A stretch of 64,000 nucleotides of DNA from Ottelia alismoides (Eukaryota; Streptophyta; Magnoliopsida; Alismatales; Hydrocharitaceae): assembly GCA_037367405.1 (NCBI GenBank), contig JAZKJV010001870.1:434001-498000 (forward strand). The letters are read 5' to 3'. Position numbers and translations under genes: made by a program. Within the stretch, counting starts at the first letter, position 1, and the number at the start of each line of letters is the position of its first letter. The notes beneath the pieces were generated by a model. That model had not been told where the DNA came from. It ran no database searches and saw only the letters and a list, made by a program, of their open reading frames with translations. Shown piece after piece: positions 58,961-64,000 of the stretch.

Positions 58961-59376
58961 CTCAGGAGCTGTAGTGCGAGGTATGATTTCAATGCATGGT
59001 ATATCCTTGCATACCCTATTTGATTCAGGAGCTACGCACTCTTTTCTAGCACATCGACTAGTATCCAAGTTAGATAAAGAACCAATCTGCATTTCATCTC
59101 CTTACTACATCACATCAAAGGCCCAGGGGGCCAATTATTCATTATGCGACAAGAAATGGAGGATGTAGTAGTACAGATTGGCAGGCACCTAATGCCTGCA
59201 TATCTTTTACTTATTCAATTAGAAGATTTTGATGTCATCCTAGGTATGGATTGGCTCGAGAAACATCATGCATGCCTTGATTTCTTTGAGAAGACGTTAG
59301 TGTTCCGTCTCCTAGGCATACCTACTTTTCAGTTTGATGAACGTACCCAGATAGTGAGGTCTTATATGTATCAGCG
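58961..59376 (+). pseudogene. pro: Aspartic protease of element G
   Basis: Catalytic motif LFDSGATHSF with the aspartate codon at 59022-59024. The following segment continues in another frame (59144-59380) with VILGMDWLEKHHACLDF. A frameshift near 59140 separates the two halves, and a second frame change leads into RT at 59377. Confidence 0.92.
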
Positions 59377-60400
59377 TTGAAGGCCCAACACTTGCTCGAT
59401 CAGGGTGGCATAGGTTTTCTCTCCTATGTTGTGGAGTTACCTGTCGTAGATCGTATGATTGAAGATGCCAAAATTGTACGAGATTTTCCCGATGTATTTA
59501 CAGAGGAATTACCTAGACTACCTCCAGAGAGGGAGATCGAGATCAAGATTACTTTGATACCCGACACGCAACCTATCTCCATTCCTCCATACCGAATGGC
59601 ACCGGTCGAACTTAGGAAGCTCAAAGTACAACTGCAGGAGTTGTTGAAAAAGGGATTTATCCGCCCCAGTACATCACCTTAGGGAGCACCGGTCTTATTC
59701 ATAAAAGAAAAAGGATGGGTCTATGCATTTGTGCATCGACTACATGCAATTGAACAAAAGGACGGTAAAGAACCGTTATCCACTCCCACGAATAGATGAT
59801 CTTTCCGATCAGTTGCAGAGTGCAGCGGTATTCTCAAAGATTGACCTACGATAAGGTTATCATCAATTGAGGATTAAGGACACATATGTGCTTAAATATG
59901 CTTTTCGCACCAGATACGACCACTATGAGTTTGTGATGCCGTTTGGACTCACGAACGCACCTGTCGCGTTCATGGACGTGATGAATAGAATTTTCCATCC
60001 ATACTTAGATCGTTTATGGTAGTATTCATCGATGATATCTTGACCTACTCACGTGATGAGCATGAACATGAGCAGCATCTTCATATTATTCTTGAGACAC
60101 TCAGAGAACACAAGTTTTATGCAAAATATAATAAGTGTGAGTTTTGACTTACCAAAGTAACCTCGGTCATGTAATTTCGGGAGCAGGTGTGGCAGTTGAT
60201 CTAACCAAGATAGAGACAGTCATGTCCTGAGAGCAGTCCAAGACAGTTACCGAGATACGCAGTTTCTTAGGCCTTGCCGGCTACTACAAACGTTTTGTTA
60301 GGGGCTTCTCGCAGCTAGATCTACCACTTACTCGTGTTACATAGAAAGATGTTCCTTTCATCTGGAATGACAAGTGCGAGCCGAGCTTTCGTACGTTGAA
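59377..60400 (+). pseudogene. RT: Reverse transcriptase of element G
   Basis: Opens with FPDVFTEELPRLPPEREIE and PYRMAPVELRKLKVQL, stopping at 59680-59682 inside the SPxGAPV motif. Further motifs in shifting frames: [14 protein letters not shown] then a [25 protein letters not shown] and the catalytic FIDD (60025-60036). The connection region follows with RSFLGLAGYYKRFV. Many stops, several compatible with methyl-cytosine decay. Confidence 0.93.
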
Positions 60401-60715
60401 AGAAAGACTGATCAGTGCCCCGATTCTCACCCTTCCTTCAGGCTCCTTAGACTTTACGGTGTATACTGATGCATCAAAGGAGGGTTTAGGAGCAGTGTTG
60501 ATGCAACGTGGTCATGTCGTGGCATATGCATCATGACAATTAAAGAACCATGAACGAAACTACCCTACTCATGACTTGGAGTTGGCAGCTATAGTCCTCA
60601 CGTGAAGATATGGCGTCACTATTTATATGGGGTCACGTTTGAGATTTCTACCGATCACAAGAGTCTCAAATATATCTTTGACCAGCGAGAGTTGAATATG
60701 AGGTAAAGGCGATGG
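60401..60715 (+). pseudogene. RH: RNase H of element G
   Basis: FTVYTDASKEGLGAVLMQ (from 60450) and VVAYAS followed by a TGA, then [16 protein letters not shown] before another stop (60603-60605). Its last part, YHPGKENVVADALSRR, lies at the start of the following open frame. Frameshifted around 60600-60710. Confidence 0.9.
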
Positions 60716-61843
60716 ATGAAGCTGTTGAAGGATTATGACTGCAATATCTCTTACCATCCGGGTAAGGAGAATGTAGTAGCGGATGCTTTGAGTAGAAGAA
60801 CACATACCGAGGGTACCGCAACATGGCTACAGACTTGGGATATGCTCACGGCCCTCAGTGAGTGGTACCCATTTGATAGTACTACAGATGTCGTAATTGT
60901 ACCTGCCAAGTATAGTGAACTATGGGACATGATTGTGCATGGTCAGCAAACAGATCAAAAATTACAAGACTCATTCCATCGATGCCCGAAGGAGGAGTTT
61001 GATGGATTCAAAGTCTGTGAGTCCATCTTATGGAAGGGAGACCGCGTCTGTGTCCCTGATGATGATGAGTTAAGGAGCGACATCCTATATGAGACCCACT
61101 GTTCTAGGTTATCTATCCATCCAAGAAGCACCAAGATGTATAGAGACCTCCGTCAACACTTCTGGTGGGAAGGGATGAAGAGAGATGTTGTAGAACATGT
61201 CAGTCGTTGCCTTCCTTGTCAATTGGTGAAGGCAGAGCATAAGCGTCCTCCTGACTTATTACAGTCACTTCCTATCCCGTTGTGGAAATGGGAAAGTATA
61301 TCTATGGGTTTCGTGACGTCCTTACCTCGTACGGTTGGTGGATATGATGCTATTTGGGTTATTGTGGACCGGTCGATCAAGTCCGCACATTTCATTCCCG
61401 TGAACATGACATGCACTCCGGTAGATCTGGCCAAGTTGCATATTCAGCATGTTATTCGCTTGCATGGGATTCCCAAGGAGGATGTATCTGATAGAGACTC
61501 TCGTTTTACATCACATTATTGGGGAGAATTCATGAAGGCCCTAAAAACCGAACTATATCTTAGTTCAGCCTATCATCCGCAGACTGATGGGCAATCAGAG
61601 AGGACAATTCAGACCCTTGAAGATCTACTCAGAGCGTGTGCCATTGAGTGGCAATGATCTTGAAAGGATCACCTTCCTTTGGTGGAGTTCACTTATAACA
61701 ACATATATCATGCTAGTATTCGCATGGCACCTTTTGATGCATTGTATGGGTGGAGATGCACAATTCCCTTGTGTTGGCAGGAAGTGGGTGACAAAGAGAT
61801 TTATTCTACTCAGATTATCGAGGATACATCAAGGGTGGTATAG
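60716..61843 (+). pseudogene. INT: Integrase of element G, first catalytic Asp replaced by Gly
   Basis: 313-codon open stretch. Zinc arm shows HCSRLSIHPRSTKMYRDL and CLPCQLVKAEHKRP. In the core, the first acidic position is glycine (WESISMGFV, codon 61307-61309). The second is present (DRDSRFTSHYW), as is the glutamate (TDGQSERTIQ). Stops at 61655-61657 and 61661-61663 follow; the same frame then continues with LPLVEFTYNN to a TAG just before 61844. Integration activity is excluded by the missing aspartate alone. Confidence 0.93.
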
Positions 61844-62449
61844 ATGGCTAGAAAGAAATTATTGACTGCACAAAGCCGCCAGAAGAGCTATGTTGATCAG
61901 AGACGTCGTGATCTTGAATTTGATGTCGGAGACTTTGTATTCTTAAAAGTGTCTCCAATGAGAGGTATTCAAAGATTTGGTGTCAAGGGAAAGTTGGCAC
62001 CACGGTTCGTGGGCCATTTCGAGATTTTATCCCGTATTGAGAAGGTAGCATACCGAGTACCACTTCCCCCTCACTTGGCAGGCGTGCATGATGTATTCCA
62101 TGTGTCAAACCTTCGGAAGTATATTCGAGATCCTCGACAGGTGATTAGTTATGAGGATCTCGCAGTTGAACCGAATTTGTCTATTCCTAAGGCACCCGTG
62201 CAGATTTTAGACCAAGTAGTCAAGGGGTTACGGCGGAAAGACATCCCTTTGATCAAGGTACTATGGCAAAGTCAGAATGTTGAGGAGGCCACATGGGAGC
62301 CTGAGGCAGATATTCGACAGAAATACCCCTATCTTTTTAAGGTATGTTCACGAGACCCTATTTCAATCCTCTTTAAGATTTTTATGAGTTTCGTTCTCTT
62401 TAAGATTTTTATGCCTGAATTTACATCACATTCGAAACTTATACGTTAA
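61844..62449 (+). pseudogene. Integrase C-terminus and chromodomain of element G
   Basis: 201-codon open tail. SRQKSYVDQRRRDLEFDVGD and a GPY/F-like module (GKLAPRFVGHFEIL, HDVFHVSNLRKYI) are followed by a chromodomain (about residues 125-168). The chromodomain includes QILDQVVKGLRRKDIPLIKV and EEATWEPEADIRQKYPYLF. Chromodomains guide integration to heterochromatin in this clade. The frame overruns into 3' sequence with two ILFKIFM-like repeats, reflecting the DNA repeat at 62369-62413. Confidence 0.93.
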
Positions 62450-62491
62450 ATCCTACGTCTCGAGGACGAGACTTCCTTTAAGATTTTTATG
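62369..62491 (+). repeat. Three copies of ctttaagatttttatg before the 3' LTR of G
   Basis: Near-identical 16-18 bp units at 62369-62386, 62396-62413 and 62475-62491. The last one abuts the LTR start, where a purine-rich tract would be expected. The nearest purine run is cgaggacgaga (62461-62471), about 20 bp upstream. Confidence 0.8.
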
Positions 62492-62492
62492 A

Positions 62493-64000
62493 TGTGAAAC
62501 CCCAAATTTTTTTCCTAAAATCTAGAAAAATTTGGCATCTAAAAAATTTAAATAATCATACCATTACGTAGGTCTCGTCGAGATCTTTCCAACGAGCCCA
62601 AGAGCACCCAATTCCGACGTTCCTAGCTCAAGTAATCGTTGTTTTAAGTATCAGAGTCGGGACCCATATATGGATCCGAACCGGATCCGAATCGAGATCC
62701 AAATCACCTCTCTTCTTATAAATAGAAGGTGATGGGCTACTCTCTCAAAGCCCTAACCACCACCCCTTCCTCCTCTCATTGGATCACCACCACCTTGGCT
62801 AGTTTAGTCGTCGGAGGGCCGCCATCGACGTCGGAGAAGGAGCTCCAATCGAAGATCCGCGACCACCATCATGTAGGAAATCTCGAGGTCACCTTCACCC
62901 ACTTATTCGCGTTACAATCGAGAGACGGAAATATCACTTCCGTGTGAGAGGAGATCCCGAGGGAACATCATCGGAGGTAACGATGTTATACCCCCTCTTG
63001 TTGTTGGTTTCACACAATTTTCAATCCTATGTTTTGAACATTCTTAGTGCCTTACATATCTTTATACCATAGATCTTAAATTGTAGTGAAATTTCGTCTC
63101 TCATGGTTATTGATTTTCACACGATTGGTAAATTCATTTTCCGAATCATTAGAGCCTTATGTGTACGTGTGTCATGATCATTAATGTTAATTATTCCTTG
63201 TTTTTGTCATCATAATATTCGAAATTCATGCACTCTCCTATACTGTAAAAAAAATCACAAGCAAATAGATTTCACGTTGAGTTTCTGATCGTTGGATGAG
63301 ATCATTCTATAAGGAAGACGAGTACGATTCCTTTAAGATACTTGTTTATTCGTCGGATAATTATATCATCGTCACCAACGTATCAATATCATGTCGTTAC
63401 TAATGGCGTGAATAATAACGCCTAGAATTCCTTGAATGCAGAATTAGTGCAATCCATGCATAATAAAAATAATGCATGAAATTCTTGAATGCATAGTCAA
63501 TGCAAACCATAACGTCAATGGTCATTAGAATTAAGTGCATTGATAATATACTTGCATTCTATTCTAAGTAAGATTTTGTTTCTCTTCAACGAATCATGAG
63601 AAGATTAAAGATCTCTAGGGATGGTTTGATTAATTTATAAGAGTCAATAATGCCGTTATTTAAGAAAATATGGATCAAGATGTCAAAAAAAAACATCACC
63701 GAAGTCTTGATTCCGACGTGGAGCCATGCAGGAGCTTGATGATAGCTACATGGTACAAATATGTTCTCGGTTGTTGTTGTTAACATACTGTTATTCTTTT
63801 TCCATTATTCTACGGGTATAGATAGCCCACAAGCTATGTATATTTACCTTACATCTGGATGGAAACAAAAGTTATGTTTTTATAATCAGGTACCCTTTTT
63901 AGAACGCGATATTGCATGACACCATATGGAGTCATGCTATAGAAAATGTTTACTTCATGCCATTGATCAATCAACTGTGATCCCCACATTTGTTACTTTA
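62493..64000 (+). mobile_element. 3' LTR of element G (truncated by window end)
   Basis: Begins tgtgaaacccc and is colinear with the 5' LTR to the last base of the window (counterpart about 56147). TATA box at 62717-62724. About 1370 bp of the LTR and the target duplication lie beyond the window. Confidence 0.95.

Larger units (their letters stand above)
54640..64000 (+). mobile_element. Element G: chromodomain Ty3/gypsy (chromovirus), right end off window
   Basis: 5' LTR 54640-57518, initiator-tRNA-Met type PBS, gag with CCHC knuckle, protease, RT, RNase H, integrase and C-terminal chromodomain, then a 3' LTR starting at 62493 that runs off the window. Order and chromodomain place it among plant chromoviruses, probably the Del/Tekay group given the long LTR. 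LTRs differ by about 10 substitutions and one small indel over about 1.5 kb, yet the coding region has many stops and frameshifts. Confidence 0.95.

Overview
This window is plant nuclear DNA from a retrotransposon-rich, probably pericentromeric or other heterochromatic, region. I found no host gene, rRNA, tRNA gene or CRISPR. Almost every base can be assigned to LTR retrotransposons nested in one another. An angiosperm is indicated by three things: Athila-lineage Ty3/gypsy elements primed by a tRNA-Asp type site, a Ty1/copia element and a chromodomain Ty3/gypsy element both primed by an initiator-tRNA-Met type site. The species cannot be read from the sequence.

Layout, with working names. Element A (1-13639, minus strand) is an Athila-type element whose 3' LTR lies off the left edge. 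It has a 3' UTR (1-1277), one gag-pol frame broken by seven in-frame stops (1278-8114), a leader (8115-9807), a PBS and a 3.8 kb 5' LTR (9828-13639). A sits in element B (13640-16629 and 27135-34130, plus strand), an older, frameshifted Athila copy ending in a 4.2 kb 3' LTR. The integrase of B is split by element C (16630-27134, minus strand), a decayed Ty1/copia element with 2.5 kb LTRs and a 5 bp target duplication (tagag). Element D (34131-38828, plus strand) is another Athila remnant (protease, linker, RT). It is split by S (35088-37612), a solo LTR related to C but in the opposite orientation, flanked by the duplication ccatc. A rearranged gag-pro scrap (38829-39136) follows. Element E (39137-53021, plus strand) is a non-autonomous Athila relative with two 3.9 kb LTRs, PBS, leader, gag and 3' UTR but no pol. 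A short hAT-like scrap (53022-53248) and Athila integrase remnant F (53249-54639) come next. F is cut by element G (54640 to beyond 64000, plus strand), a chromovirus with nearly identical LTRs but heavily broken coding regions.

Relative order from nesting: B was inserted in D or joined to it, then A and C entered B, and S entered D. G entered F. G is the youngest by LTR identity (about 10 substitutions in about 1.5 kb). E is intermediate (roughly 97% by eye) and C older (roughly 95%).

The most unusual signals are at RNA and DNA structure level. (i) Six 18-nt hairpins repeat about every 36 nt in the gag-pro linker of A, and their outer stem codons covary. (ii) A four-unit array of perfect hairpins, each ending in a G-run that resembles the polypurine tract, occurs in the same order in the 3' UTRs of A, B and E. 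(iii) A strongly conserved leader segment in A and E is open on both strands. (iv) The Athila LTR promoters carry palindromic G-box and W-box modules. (v) G combines young LTRs with a dead polyprotein.
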